Source: Sporosarcina sp. FSL W8-0480 (GTDB taxonomy: Bacteria; Bacillota; Bacilli; Bacillales_A; Planococcaceae). Taken from it: a stretch of DNA of 64,000 nucleotides. The first letter of the stretch is position 1. Each line of letters starts with the position of its first letter. Below are positions 21,018 through 31,230 of this stretch, piece after piece. The notes beneath the pieces were generated by a model. That model saw nothing but the letters and a program-made list of their open reading frames with translations, ran no database searches and had not been told where the DNA came from. A program made the position numbers and the translations under genes. The stretch spans positions 1,929,501 through 1,993,500 of the forward strand of contig NZ_CP150166.1 of NCBI RefSeq assembly GCF_037963765.1. The letters run 5' to 3'.

Positions 21018-21951
21018 AGTAATAGCAATCGTCGGTCCCACGGCATCAGGCAAAACTGCATTAAGTATTGAGCTTGCCAAAATGTTGGACGGCGAAATAA
21101 TCAACGGGGACGCAATGCAGGTATATAAAGGTTTGGATATCGGAACAGCAAAAATAAAAGAAGATGAAAAGGACGGAGTTCCCCATCATTTATTCGATGT
21201 GAAAGGGCCTTCGGAGTCATTTTCTGTTGCTGAATACCAATTTGCAGTCAGGAACTGCATCGATGATATTCTGAGAAGGGGAAAGCAACCGATTATCGTC
21301 GGGGGGACCGGGCTATATATTCAGTCTGTTCTATTCGATTTCAGGTTTACGGATGAGGCATCTGATGAGACTGTAAGAACGGCTCTCGAAACTGAATTGG
21401 CAACTGATGGCGGGCCGGAACGTCTGTATAATCGTCTACTTGCGTTAGATCCAAACAGTGCAGAAAAAATCCATCCTAATAATCACAGAAGAATAATCCG
21501 TGCGTTAGAAATTATAGAAGTTACGGGCAAAACTAAAAATGAACATGAAAAAGGAAAGGGACGCATCCCGGTATACGATCATTTGATCATTGGAATGGAT
21601 ATGGACCGAGAAGTCCTCTATGATAGAATCAATCGAAGGGTAGATCAAATGATGGAGGAAGGGTTACTTGCTGAAGCGAGTGATTTATGGGATAACGGAA
21701 TCCGGAATGTCCAATCTGTCCAGGCAATCGGTTATAAAGAAATTCATATGTATTTAGAGGGTAAATTGTCGCTTGATGATGCTACAAGCTTAATAAAACA
21801 AAATACACGTCATTATGCAAAACGGCAAATGACCTATTTCAGAAATAAAATGGATGTTTTTTGGGTGGACGCGCTTTTAGATGCGAAAAAAATTGTTCAT
21901 GGAATTTTATTAATTTTAAAGGATTTTAATCGAAACGAATCGAATAAGTAA
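21001..21951 (+). CDS. miaA: tRNA dimethylallyltransferase
   Basis: Transfers dimethylallyl from DMAPP to A37 of tRNAs reading UNN codons; the product is the substrate of MiaB. 316 residues. The P-loop GPTASGKT is at residues 12-19, followed by [27 protein letters not shown] and the late QAIGYKEI and [12 protein letters not shown] motifs are present. The start overlaps the end of the upstream lipase gene. hfq follows 41 bases after the stop, as in Bacillus. Confidence 0.96.
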   Translation: MKKAIKVIAIVGPTASGKTALSIELAKMLDGEIINGDAMQVYKGLDIGTAKIKEDEKDGVPHHLFDVKGPSESFSVAEYQFAVRNCIDDILRRGKQPIIVGGTGLYIQSVLFDFRFTDEASDETVRTALETELATDGGPERLYNRLLALDPNSAEKIHPNNHRRIIRALEIIEVTGKTKNEHEKGKGRIPVYDHLIIGMDMDREVLYDRINRRVDQMMEEGLLAEASDLWDNGIRNVQSVQAIGYKEIHMYLEGKLSLDDATSLIKQNTRHYAKRQMTYFRNKMDVFWVDALLDAKKIVHGILLILKDFNRNESNK

Positions 21952-21992
21952 AAGAGCACTAGAAATATAGAAGTAATTGGAGGCTGGGGTGT

Positions 21993-22217
21993 ATGTCACA
22001 AGGTAATATGCAAGAAGTGTTTTTGAATTCTTTGAGGAAAAACAATACATTTGTCACTGTTTTTCTGTTGAACGGTTTTCAATTAAAAGGACTTATCAAA
22101 TCATATGATAATTACACCGTTCTGCTTGAATCGGATGGTAAGCAGCAATTGATCTACAAACATGCGATTTCAACCTACGTACCTGCAAAACCGGTGCTAT
22201 TGAAGGATGAAGAATAA
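21993..22217 (+). CDS. hfq: RNA-binding protein Hfq
   Basis: Sm-like hexameric RNA chaperone of 74 residues. The Sm1 motif is [16 protein letters not shown]; the Sm2 motif is [11 protein letters not shown]. Length and position after miaA match Bacillus. A hairpin terminator follows. Confidence 0.96.
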   Translation: MSQGNMQEVFLNSLRKNNTFVTVFLLNGFQLKGLIKSYDNYTVLLESDGKQQLIYKHAISTYVPAKPVLLKDEE

Positions 22218-22228
22218 GTAATTGGCTT

Positions 22229-22262
22229 AAGAACAGGGGAAATACTCCTTGTTCTTTTTTCT
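22229..22262 (+). terminator. hfq terminator
   Basis: AAGAACAGGGGA pairs with TCCTTGTTCTT (one bulge), followed by T residues. Confidence 0.72.
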
Positions 22263-22331
22263 TTCTCATTGACCTGTACCGTCAGACTGATAAGATAATG
22301 AGGTGACTAATTGTAGGAAAGAGGAATAACA

Positions 22332-23600
22332 ATGAGGATTCATGAATTTACGACAGAGATTGCTACAACAGCTGAAGAGGTCGAACAAAAACTTATTACA
22401 TATTTTAAAGATGTTGAAAAGATAGCGTTCTTCAACCAAAGGAAAGTTCTATCAGCATACCGAAAAAACATGGTCAGCGATTTTCATCTGACTGGTTCTA
22501 CGGGATATGGCTATGATGATAGTGGTCGGGATACACTCGAACAAGTGTATGCAGATGTATTTGGTGCAGAATCGTGCCTTGTACGCAATCAGATTATTTC
22601 AGGGACGCATGCAATATCACTTAGCTTATTTGGTGTACTGAGGCCAGGGGACGAGCTTCTATATATAACAGGAAAACCATATGACACACTTGACTCGATT
22701 GTATCAGGTCAGGGGGAGGACACGGGTTCGTTAAATGATTTTGGTATCTCTTATAAGCATGTCGACTTGATTGACGATGGCTCAGTTAACTTTGAAGAAG
22801 TGAAAATGAACATTCATAGTAAAACAAGAATGGTCGGTATTCAGCGGTCCAAAGGGTATTCAGACCGTCCTTCATTTACGATCAGTCAAATTGGGGAGAT
22901 GGTGCGATTTATTAAATCGATTGATCCCGACATAATCGTATTTGTTGATAATTGTTATGGTGAATTCGTGGAAACGACAGAGCCAACCGAAGTTGGTGCC
23001 GACTTGATGGCAGGTTCACTTATTAAAAATCCGGGTGGGGGACTTGCAAGAACGGGTGGCTATATTGCTGGGCGTAAGGATCTTGTGAAAAAATGTGCCT
23101 ATCGGATGACTTCTCCTGGAATTGGAGCAGAGGCAGGGGCATCACTTGATACATTACTTGAAATGTACCAAGGTTTCTTCCTTGCCCCGCATGTTGTCAG
23201 CCAAGCCGTAAAAGGTGCACTTTTCACTGCGGGCTTCCTTGAAAGTTACGGATTTGATACAACTCCGCATTATACAAACAAGCGAACAGACTTGATCCAA
23301 TCAGTTAATTTTAGTAATGCGGATCAAATGATTGCATTTTGTAGAACCATTCAGGAAAACTCTCCGATTAACGCTCATTATGCGCCTGAACCGTCCTATA
23401 TGCCAGGATATACCGACGATGTGATCATGGCTGCAGGTACATTCATACAAGGATCCAGTATAGAGCTAACGGCTGATGGCCCGATTAGACCCCCGTATAC
23501 TGCTTATGTACAAGGTGGATTAACGTATGAACATGTAAAAGCTGCTGTCATGTCATCTGTAGAGAAACTTTTTGAAGATAAATTGATTGAAAGAAATTAA
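22332..23600 (+). CDS. ynbB: PLP-dependent methionine gamma-lyase family protein (YnbB-like)
   Basis: Fold-type I PLP enzyme of 422 residues in the Met_gamma_lyase group, sometimes annotated as an aluminium-resistance protein. Recognisable parts are GSTGYGYDDSGRDTLEQVYA, VRNQIISGTHAISL (phosphate-binding region), VDNCYGEF, and GSLIKNPGGGLARTGG with the probable PLP lysine. The true reaction of this subgroup is not established. In B. subtilis ynbB is followed by glnR-glnA; here lexA follows, convergent, so glnRA are not in this slot. Confidence 0.85.
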   Translation: MRIHEFTTEIATTAEEVEQKLITYFKDVEKIAFFNQRKVLSAYRKNMVSDFHLTGSTGYGYDDSGRDTLEQVYADVFGAESCLVRNQIISGTHAISLSLFGVLRPGDELLYITGKPYDTLDSIVSGQGEDTGSLNDFGISYKHVDLIDDGSVNFEEVKMNIHSKTRMVGIQRSKGYSDRPSFTISQIGEMVRFIKSIDPDIIVFVDNCYGEFVETTEPTEVGADLMAGSLIKNPGGGLARTGGYIAGRKDLVKKCAYRMTSPGIGAEAGASLDTLLEMYQGFFLAPHVVSQAVKGALFTAGFLESYGFDTTPHYTNKRTDLIQSVNFSNADQMIAFCRTIQENSPINAHYAPEPSYMPGYTDDVIMAAGTFIQGSSIELTADGPIRPPYTAYVQGGLTYEHVKAAVMSSVEKLFEDKLIERN

Positions 23601-23647
23601 AAGAGGGAGTCCTGGTCGATGCTATAAGACTGGGACACCCTCTTTTA
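23599..23647. terminator. Bidirectional terminator between ynbB and lexA
   Basis: AAAAGAGGG (23599-23607) pairs with CCCTCTTTT (23638-23646). The inner AGTCC/GGGAC blocks pair too. It serves both convergent genes. Confidence 0.78.
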
Positions 23648-24268
23648 TTAATGGATTTGCCGGTAAACGCCTACGACTTTGCCAAGAATTGAAACATTAT
23701 TGACGATAATAGGTTCCATTGATTCGTTTTCAGGCTGTAAACGGAAATAATCTTTTTCTTTGAAAAATCTCTTCACAGTTGCCTCATCTTCTTCTGTCAT
23801 TGCAACGACAATTTCGCCATTGTTCGCTGTTTGCTGTTGTTTAACAACTACATAGTCACCATTCAATATTCCGGCATCAATCATACTGCTACCGACAATT
23901 TCTAACATGAATAGTTTGTCGTCTGAAGTTCCATATGCATCTGGCAATGGGAAGTACTCTTCAATATTTTCAATTGCAGTAATCGGTAAGCCAGCAGTTA
24001 CCTTTCCGACTAAAGGTACATGCACTACTCCGGATTTCATAGCTTCGAGTCCTTCAGGATCCAATACCTCTATAGCACGTGGTTTAGTAGGGTCCCTTCG
24101 TATAAAACCTTTGCTTTCGAGGCGTGCGAGATGCCCGTGAACAGTTGAACTGGATGCCAATCCTACTGCCTCCCCAATCTCCCGTACCGAAGGCGGATAC
24201 CCTTTTGCTTTAACCTCTTCTTTAATGAATGATAAGATATCCTGCTGCCGTTTTGAAATTTTTTTCAT
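23648..24268 (-). CDS. lexA: SOS repressor LexA
   Basis: Transcriptional repressor of the SOS regulon, 206 residues. The N-terminal winged helix ([19 protein letters not shown]) binds the box; the C-terminal S24 domain cuts itself. The cleavage bond is Ala92-Gly93 (KVTAGLP), with catalytic Ser128 (GSSM) and Lys166 (ATVKRF), so RecA-stimulated autolysis should be intact. It is divergent from yneA-yneB-ynzC across an intergenic region with several LexA boxes, indicating autoregulation. Confidence 0.97.
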   Translation of the reverse strand: MKKISKRQQDILSFIKEEVKAKGYPPSVREIGEAVGLASSSTVHGHLARLESKGFIRRDPTKPRAIEVLDPEGLEAMKSGVVHVPLVGKVTAGLPITAIENIEEYFPLPDAYGTSDDKLFMLEIVGSSMIDAGILNGDYVVVKQQQTANNGEIVVAMTEEDEATVKRFFKEKDYFRLQPENESMEPIIVNNVSILGKVVGVYRQIH

Positions 24269-24344
24269 ATTTCCACCCCTCCAGAAAATTAATAGTTAGG
24301 ATATACGCGATTGGTATCCCGCGCCCGTTTAATTGCTTAAGAAT

Positions 24345-24450
24345 AGTATAACAGGTGTTCGGGTCGTTAGCAAACAAAGGTTCGAATGTTTTGTTGACTT
24401 ATTAAAATACTTATCTTATAATGAGAACATGTATTCCGAACATATATTCT
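24345..24450. promoter_or_regulatory. lexA/yneA divergent promoters with LexA boxes
   Basis: The yneA promoter is TTGACT (24394-24399), 17 bases, TATAAT (24417-24422). A minus-strand -10 TATACT (24345-24350) with TTGCTA 17 bases upstream suits lexA. Box candidates related to CGAAC-N4-GTTCG: 24348-24361, 24371-24384 (CAAACAAAGGTTCG, one mismatch), and 24424-24437 and 24437-24450, the last two sharing one base just after the yneA -10. Confidence 0.8.
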
Positions 24451-24464
24451 TGGAGGTATAAAAC

Positions 24465-25441
<977 letters not shown>

Positions 25442-25532
25442 TTTGTTGCACTTCCTGCTTTTTTTGTATACCTTCAAAGTATATAAAAGCGTTAAACGCT
25501 TTAATTTTAGTATTTTTTATTGGAGGAATTTG

Positions 25533-25766
25533 ATGTTAACACCAGATAAGATAAAACGTATCAATGAGCTATCAAAAAAATCAAAGACAATAGGATTATC
25601 GATTGAAGAAGCAAAAGAACAAACTCAATTACGAAAAGAGTACTTGGAATCTTTCCGTTCATCAATGCGTGACACTATCGAACACGTAAAAGTAATTGAC
25701 CCTAAAGGAAATGACGTAACACCTAAAAAAGTGAAAGATGCACGAACAAATAAGTATTTGAACTAA
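25533..25766 (+). CDS. ynzC: DUF896 protein YnzC
   Basis: A small charged helical protein of 77 residues in the DUF896/UPF0291 family (KIKRINELSKKSKTIGLSIEE, RKEYLESFRSSMRDTI). Function is unknown, though in Bacillus it is the third gene of the SOS-induced yneA operon. ATG 25533 follows TGGAGG; longer in-frame extension from 25443 has no ribosome site. Confidence 0.9.
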   Translation: MLTPDKIKRINELSKKSKTIGLSIEEAKEQTQLRKEYLESFRSSMRDTIEHVKVIDPKGNDVTPKKVKDARTNKYLN

Positions 25767-25873
25767 TAACTATATAGAGTCACATATCGTGGATTGTAAT
25801 TCATCCCTATTTTGACTACACTATAGAAGGTAATCATGAAGAGAAGAGAAAGTCGGGAAAGGATGTCTAATTA

Positions 25874-27880
25874 ATGACCGTAAATGTTGATCAGTTAGCA
25901 ATTAACACAATCCGAACATTGTCCATCGATGCAATAGAAAAAGCCAATTCCGGCCATCCAGGTTTGCCAATGGGTGCAGCTCCAATGGCTTACACACTCT
26001 GGACGAAGCATATGCATCATAATCCATCAAATCCACATTGGTTCAATAGGGACCGTTTCATACTGTCAGCTGGACATGGTTCAATGCTGCTATATAGCTT
26101 GCTCCATCTAAGTGGCTATGGACTTCCAATGGACGAATTAAAGAATTTTAGACAATGGGGTTCCAAAACACCTGGCCATCCTGAGTATGGCCATACAGTT
26201 GGTGTCGAAGCCACAACTGGACCACTTGGACAGGGTATCGGTATGGCGGTTGGTATGGCGATGGCAGAAAAGCACTTGGGAGCTGTTTATAACCGTCCTA
26301 ATTTTAACATTGTTGACCACTATACATTTGCGCTTTGCGGAGATGGAGACCTAATGGAAGGTGTAGCTGCTGAAGCTATTTCTCTTGCAGGGCATCTTCA
26401 GTTGGATAAATTGATCGTGCTTTACGATAGCAATGATATCTCCTTGGATGGCGACCTTGATAAGTCATTCTCTGAAAACATTCGAAAACGATTCGAATCA
26501 TACGGATGGAATTACATCCGTGTGGATGACGGAAATAATATCGGCCTTGTTTCTCAGGCGATTGAAGAAGCTAAAGGAAATAGTGGCGGTCCTACAATCA
26601 TTGAAGTCAAGACAGTTATCGGATATGGTTCTCCAAATAAATCTGGGAAGGCCGATGTTCACGGTGCGCCACTTGGCGAGGATGAAATGAAGCTTACTAA
26701 AGAATACTATAAATGGACTTACGAAGAGGATTTCTGTGTCCCTGAAGGAGTCTATGAAGCGTTTAAAGAAGCAACGGATGAATTGGGTGTTAAAAAAGAG
26801 GAACAATGGAAAGACTTGTTCGCACAATATGAAAACACTCATGCTGATCTTGCCAAGCAACTCAAGGCCGCAATTGAAGGAGAAATGCCTGAGGGACTGG
26901 AAGAGGTAATGCCGAAATATGAAGCGGGATCATCCCACGCAACACGCTCCGCTTCCGGGGACGCAATCAATGCAATCGCTAATGTGGTGCCTTCTTTCTT
27001 CGGAGGAAGTGCTGACCTCGCAGGTTCAAATAAGACTACAATTAAAGGAGCTGGGGATTTCCTTCCTGGGGACTTCTCAGGACGCAACATCTGGTTCGGT
27101 GTCCGAGAATTTGCAATGGGAACTGCATTGAACGGAATGGCGCTACATGGTGGGGTAAATGTCTTTGGCGGAACATTCTTCGTGTTTAGTGATTATGTAA
27201 GACCTGCAATCAGATTATCAGCTCTAATGGGAGTACCGGTAACATATGTGTTCACGCACGACAGTGTTGCAGTTGGGGAAGACGGGCCAACACATGAACC
27301 TGTTGAGCATCTTGCTTCTTTACGTGCAATGCCAGGTTTAACAGTCATACGCCCTGCAGATGGTAACGAGACATCTGCTGCTTGGCATATTGCGGTGACG
27401 TCTAAAAACAGACCAACTGTTCTTGTTTTATCTCGTCAGAATTTGGAAGTACTCCCGACAACCGGTGAGCTTGCAATGGACGGGGTAAACCGTGGTGCCT
27501 ATACAGTATCTCCAGCGGAAAAAGAATCGGCTGACGGTATCTTAATTGCGACAGGATCAGAAGTTAACCTTGCTGTTTCTGCTCAAAAGAAACTTCGTGA
27601 AGAAGGAATAGATGTGGCTGTTGTATCTATGCCTTCATGGGATTTATTTGAAGAACAAGATGAAGCCTATAAGGAAAGTGTTTTGCCTAAGGCAGTTAAG
27701 AAACGTCTATCTATCGAAATGGGTGTTTCCCTCGGCTGGCATAAATATGTTGGTGACGAAGGTGCGAGCCTTGCTATCGATATGTTCGGAGCAAGTGCAC
27801 CGGGTGAAAAGGTTATTGCAGAATATGGTTTCACAGAAGAAAATGTTATTCAGAAAATGAAAGACATTTTATCTAAATAA
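25874..27880 (+). CDS. tkt: Transketolase
   Basis: Thiamine-diphosphate enzyme of the pentose phosphate pathway, 668 residues, moving two-carbon units between sugar phosphates. The ThDP motif [13 protein letters not shown], substrate-contact [16 protein letters not shown] and [14 protein letters not shown], and the middle-domain [23 protein letters not shown] are all present. Position downstream of yneA-ynzC matches B. subtilis. It is monocistronic: there is a gap upstream and a strong terminator downstream. Confidence 0.97.
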   Translation: MTVNVDQLAINTIRTLSIDAIEKANSGHPGLPMGAAPMAYTLWTKHMHHNPSNPHWFNRDRFILSAGHGSMLLYSLLHLSGYGLPMDELKNFRQWGSKTPGHPEYGHTVGVEATTGPLGQGIGMAVGMAMAEKHLGAVYNRPNFNIVDHYTFALCGDGDLMEGVAAEAISLAGHLQLDKLIVLYDSNDISLDGDLDKSFSENIRKRFESYGWNYIRVDDGNNIGLVSQAIEEAKGNSGGPTIIEVKTVIGYGSPNKSGKADVHGAPLGEDEMKLTKEYYKWTYEEDFCVPEGVYEAFKEATDELGVKKEEQWKDLFAQYENTHADLAKQLKAAIEGEMPEGLEEVMPKYEAGSSHATRSASGDAINAIANVVPSFFGGSADLAGSNKTTIKGAGDFLPGDFSGRNIWFGVREFAMGTALNGMALHGGVNVFGGTFFVFSDYVRPAIRLSALMGVPVTYVFTHDSVAVGEDGPTHEPVEHLASLRAMPGLTVIRPADGNETSAAWHIAVTSKNRPTVLVLSRQNLEVLPTTGELAMDGVNRGAYTVSPAEKESADGILIATGSEVNLAVSAQKKLREEGIDVAVVSMPSWDLFEEQDEAYKESVLPKAVKKRLSIEMGVSLGWHKYVGDEGASLAIDMFGASAPGEKVIAEYGFTEENVIQKMKDILSK

Positions 27881-27887
27881 TTAATTG

Positions 27888-27930
27888 AACGCTTCATGGA
27901 GCAAATAATTTCTTCCATGAAGCGTTTTTT
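27888..27930 (+). terminator. tkt terminator
   Basis: AACGCTTCATGGA (27888-27900) is exactly complementary to TCCATGAAGCGTT (27914-27926), followed by T residues. Confidence 0.88.
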
Positions 27931-27988
27931 GATGACTGATTCAATATTTGGAAACATCCGACAATATTAGTGTCTTTTTTTAACGCGT

Positions 27989-28022
27989 TTTGACAAACTT
28001 TTCGCATTAGTTAGGGTATGAT
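27989..28022 (+). promoter_or_regulatory. sirA promoter with Spo0A box over the -35
   Basis: TTTGACAAA at 27989-27997 is the reverse complement of TTTGTCAAA, a perfect Spo0A box. It overlaps TTGACA (27990-27995). TATGAT at 28017-28022 is 21 bases downstream, wider than a normal spacer but like the Spo0A-activated sigma-A promoters spoIIE and spoIIG. Confidence 0.68.
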
Positions 28023-28044
28023 ATGAACTAAGGAGGTGGCGGTC

Positions 28045-28491
28045 ATGAGGACTTATGATATCTATAAAGTGAAAAAGAGATATCAATCATTCATACTTGG
28101 AAGAGAAGGACTTCTATACAATTTATTAAAGGATTACGAGCAACAGCAACCTTTGCAGGAAGTGAAATACCTATGTGATGAAATTGAAGAATCAACGATT
28201 GACCAGGCAATCCTTGGTAACTTGGGAAAAAGCTTTACAAAAGTGGAAAGTGATGATGGAGAATATAGGCTATCCCATCCGATGAAGGGATCCATTCATA
28301 TTTCATTGACTCCGTATTCCCTTCAAGCTTATTGCGATGGGTCAAGAATGTTGGATCTTGATTTGTTTGTTGCGCTGTCTGGATCTGAAGACCGATTTTT
28401 CGCTGTAATGGACGAGCGTGGTGAATGGGGCTGGCTAAAGCCAATTAAACAAGATAACCGGTTGATGACAGAAGGGACAATCCTTTTTTAG
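28045..28491 (+). CDS. sirA: Sporulation inhibitor of replication SirA (YneE-like)
   Basis: A protein of 148 residues resembling SirA, which binds DnaA domain I and stops new rounds of replication as cells enter sporulation. Similarity is modest, strongest at the C-terminal WGWLKPIKQ segment and the N-terminal YxIYK and FILGREGLLYNLLKDY region. Position between tkt and yneF is as in B. subtilis. ATG 28045 is eight bases after AGGAGG; GTG 28036 lies under the ribosome site. A perfect Spo0A box overlaps the promoter -35, as expected for a gene induced at high Spo0A~P. Confidence 0.78.
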   Translation: MRTYDIYKVKKRYQSFILGREGLLYNLLKDYEQQQPLQEVKYLCDEIEESTIDQAILGNLGKSFTKVESDDGEYRLSHPMKGSIHISLTPYSLQAYCDGSRMLDLDLFVALSGSEDRFFAVMDERGEWGWLKPIKQDNRLMTEGTILF

Positions 28492-28615
28492 AAAGAAACT
28501 GTAGGAATTCATGGAATAATTTTGGTGCCAGTCATTGCTATCTTCCACCCCTTTGTTGTATAATCCATCTTGGTAGAGTAAACTTGATTTAGGAAAGTGA
28601 AGGAGGGAATAGCGA

Positions 28616-28840
28616 ATGGGCACGACTTGGTGGATCCTAATCGTCGTTGTCGCATTAATAGCTGGTGTGGCCCTCGGATTTTTCATCGCACGCCAATATA
28701 TGATGAAATATTTGAAAGAGAACCCGCCGATTAATGAGCAAATGTTACGTATGATGATGATGCAGATGGGACAAAAACCTTCACAAAAGAAGATTAACCA
28801 GATGATGAATCAGATGAACAAATTGAATGATAAAAAATAA
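28616..28840 (+). CDS. yneF: UPF0154 membrane protein YneF
   Basis: A 74-residue protein with one N-terminal transmembrane helix ([21 protein letters not shown]) and a cytoplasmic Met-rich, basic tail ([24 protein letters not shown]). It is conserved in Firmicutes and its function is unknown. A good ribosome site (AAGGAGGG) precedes the start. A short terminator hairpin follows. Confidence 0.93.
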   Translation: MGTTWWILIVVVALIAGVALGFFIARQYMMKYLKENPPINEQMLRMMMMQMGQKPSQKKINQMMNQMNKLNDKK

Positions 28841-28847
28841 TTGACAC

Positions 28848-28875
28848 AAAAAGACCTTTTTAAGGGTCTTTTTTC
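28848..28875 (+). terminator. yneF terminator
   Basis: AAAAAGACC (28848-28856) pairs with GGTCTTTTT (28865-28873), followed by T residues. Confidence 0.78.
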
Positions 28876-28906
28876 TTTTGTTTGATTTAGCCAACAATCG
28901 TAGAAT

Positions 28907-29275
28907 TCATTGAGGAATATGAATGCCTTTATCGGCTAAGTTTTCAAGACATTCAGTTAGGTACTTTCCGTTGTGTTCAGGGTATTTTAGTGTATCATCT
29001 GGACTCTCTATTAAGTGATCGTATGGGGGGCAATTTTTTCCTCGGTAGGCTGGATCTTCCCATTTTAGATCATTTTGATAGCCCCTTCGTTTCATTTCAC
29101 CCATTACTTTCATATGGTAATGATATAGTTTCAAGGGAGAATATTCGAATACATAATCAACTGTAGCATGCTTCTTCCTCCACCCTAATCCCCTTAAAGC
29201 GCAACACTCCCGATGTTGGCCAAGCAATTGTTGCCTCGGAAGTTTCGAGATCAATTCCTCATGCCATAAACGCAT
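28907..29275 (-). CDS. Pyrimidine dimer DNA glycosylase-like protein
   Basis: A 122-residue protein of the Pyr_excise/T4 endonuclease V-like family. It begins MRLWHEELISKLPRQQLLG, and the GQHRECCALRG motif places Arg22 and Glu23 exactly where T4 endonuclease V has Arg22 and catalytic Glu23. This supports starting at ATG 29275 rather than GTG 29287. The T4 enzyme uses the amine of Thr2; here residue 2 is Arg. Damage substrate is inferred from the family only. It is transcribed opposite to yneF, with no LexA box seen nearby. Confidence 0.75.
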   Translation of the reverse strand: MRLWHEELISKLPRQQLLGQHRECCALRGLGWRKKHATVDYVFEYSPLKLYHYHMKVMGEMKRRGYQNDLKWEDPAYRGKNCPPYDHLIESPDDTLKYPEHNGKYLTECLENLADKGIHIPQ

Positions 29276-29367
29276 TAAGACACCCACTTCTATATAGGTT
29301 TTTCATTTGGATATTATTCAAAAAATGTCAAGTTGAGGGTCAAGCATTCTCGGTCGGTTTTATATTC

Positions 29368-29406
29368 GCAAAATGGGTTGTCCTATTTCCAGACAACCCA
29401 TTTTGC
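29368..29406. terminator. Perfect 15-bp hairpin terminator
   Basis: GCAAAATGGGTTGTC (29368-29382) is the exact complement of 29392-29406. It lies just beyond the minus-strand stress gene that ends at 29409. Confidence 0.78.
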
Positions 29407-29408
29407 AT

Positions 29409-29885
29409 TTAGTCATTTAACTTAAGCGTTTCATTAATATTGGTCGATTCTGCACTTTGCCCTGTCATTCGTTTGTAGAAATAGGCTATTTTCTTTGTGA
29501 AGTTTCCGGTTTCCCAATATTCGGCAGCATCAGCTTTAACCTTTATTAAAATAACATTAGGATCATCATACGAAGTTTGCATTATTTTCTCATATGCTTT
29601 GTTCCATAATTCTTCTTTCTTGTTGAGATCTTCAATGATTTCAGCTTGTCCACGGACGGAAACATATGATTTACCTGCATATGACACATTCACATCTTTA
29701 TCATGTAATATTTCCTTATATTTATCTGTCTCTTTCTTTGTAAAAAACCACAAGTCGCCATCAAATTCAACTTCTTGTGTTTTCATTGGACGAGAAATAA
29801 GCCCTTCTTCAGATTGTGTTGTAAGCATTGCAATTTCCACGTCTTTAATTAACTCTCTTAATGTTTCAATTTCACTTTGTTCCAT
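29409..29885 (-). CDS. Pyridoxamine 5'-phosphate oxidase-like general stress protein
   Basis: A split-barrel flavin-binding protein of 158 residues similar to general stress protein 26 (YdaG type). Typical parts are IAMLTTQSEEGLISRPMKTQEVEFDGDLWFFT, then VNVSYAGKSYVSVRGQAEI. The cofactor and reaction of these stress proteins are not established. A sigma-B-like promoter (GATTAA, 13 bases, GGGTAC on the minus strand) lies about 35 bases upstream. The gene is bounded by a strong hairpin. Confidence 0.85.
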   Translation of the reverse strand: MEQSEIETLRELIKDVEIAMLTTQSEEGLISRPMKTQEVEFDGDLWFFTKKETDKYKEILHDKDVNVSYAGKSYVSVRGQAEIIEDLNKKEELWNKAYEKIMQTSYDDPNVILIKVKADAAEYWETGNFTKKIAYFYKRMTGQSAESTNINETLKLND

Positions 29886-29917
29886 TACATCACCTCGTTA
29901 ATGTTTATGAGAATATA

Positions 29918-29942
29918 GTACCCTCTGCAGCAATTATTAATC
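29918..29942 (-). promoter_or_regulatory. Sigma-B-like promoter of the stress gene
   Basis: On the minus strand, GATTAA (29942-29937), 13 bases, GGGTAC (29923-29918), each one base off the sigma-B consensus GTTTAA and GGGTAT. Confidence 0.55.
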
Positions 29943-30041
29943 ATATAAAGGGAATTAACAGGTATGACGAACAGAATAACAGATGTTAGTGATGGAGAAG
30001 CTTATTAGAAAAACATTGGTAAGTGATAGGAGTAGTCGTTA

Positions 30042-31217
30042 ATGGAGATCAGTTTACTAAAAGAAATTAAGGCCGCGTTAAATGCTAAATTTTATGAACG
30101 CGAGGCAGAAGTTGAAGCAATTCTGATTGCATTATTGTCGCGGCAGCATGTACTCATGGTTGGCCCTTCGGGTACTGCAAAATCTGCATTAGCCATAGAG
30201 TTCGCGAAAATTATACAAGGCTCACAATATTTTCAATGGCTACTAACGAGGTTTAGTACACCTGATGAGTTGTTTGGTCCCTTATCTTTGAAGGATCTGG
30301 AACAGGGTGTATATAGGCGTAATACAGAAACAAAATTGCCTGAGGCAAATTTAGTTTTTTTAGATGAAATTTTTAAGTCAAATAGTGCTATTTTAAATAG
30401 TTTATTGACAATCATTAATGAAAGGGTTTTTTACAATGATGGGTCTCCGATTAAAGTCCCTTTGATATCAGTAATAGGTGCTTCGAATGAATATCCGGAA
30501 GAAGGCGAAGGACTTGAAGCGTTATTCGATCGTTTTCTACTTCGCTTTGAAGTGGAGTACATAGCGGATAATTCAAATTTTATTTCTATGATGAAAAATA
30601 CAGGACATAACGTGCAAATACCAACCATAACTATGGAGAACTTGAAACAGTTTCAATCCTTAACAGATTCTGTGATTATCCCGGATGAAGTATTTAAGGC
30701 TATTTCAAAAATAAGACAAGAGCTGCGGGATGAGGGGATACGACCGTCGGACAGAAGGTTTAAACAGTCATTAAGCGTCTTGCAGGCTCGAGCGTTGATC
30801 CGTAAAAGAAATATCGTGAGGGTTGAAGACCTTGTTATCCTTGAAAATATTGTTTGGGAAACGATTGACCAAAAAGATACAGTGTCATTCATTGTTCGCA
30901 AGTATGCACAAGATACTGTGATTCAAAAGATTGATTCGATACAAAATGAACTGAGAGATGTGTACAATGCTATAAAGTTGGATAATTCGGTAGAAGCCGG
31001 AATGGAAGCAACACAAAAAATGAAGGCATTGGAGGCGGATTTAAGTAAGCTTAAATTGAATCAACAGGGTCGGGATGAGGAAATTGACGCCTTGCTTGTT
31101 AAAGTGCAATCGATTCAGCAAGAAATCCTTAACTCAGTTTTAGAGCCAATGTTTTATGATGCATTACACTCTAAAAATGAAATAGAAAAGTCGTCTGGTA
31201 TATTTTACAGAATGTGA
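30042..31217 (+). CDS. MoxR-family AAA ATPase (RavA-like)
   Basis: AAA+ ATPase of 391 residues. Walker A GPSGTAKS is at residues 41-48, Walker B NLVFLDEIFKSN at about 103-114, sensor 1 VIGASNEYPE, and the arginine-finger region LFDRFLLRFEV. MoxR proteins act as chaperones that load metals or remodel partners, normally together with a von Willebrand A protein. Such a partner is encoded 13 bases downstream. The C-terminal third (about 270-391) is helical and not recognised. AGGAG lies eight bases before ATG 30042. Confidence 0.88.
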   Translation: MEISLLKEIKAALNAKFYEREAEVEAILIALLSRQHVLMVGPSGTAKSALAIEFAKIIQGSQYFQWLLTRFSTPDELFGPLSLKDLEQGVYRRNTETKLPEANLVFLDEIFKSNSAILNSLLTIINERVFYNDGSPIKVPLISVIGASNEYPEEGEGLEALFDRFLLRFEVEYIADNSNFISMMKNTGHNVQIPTITMENLKQFQSLTDSVIIPDEVFKAISKIRQELRDEGIRPSDRRFKQSLSVLQARALIRKRNIVRVEDLVILENIVWETIDQKDTVSFIVRKYAQDTVIQKIDSIQNELRDVYNAIKLDNSVEAGMEATQKMKALEADLSKLKLNQQGRDEEIDALLVKVQSIQQEILNSVLEPMFYDALHSKNEIEKSSGIFYRM

Positions 31218-31230
31218 AAGGGGTACCTGA

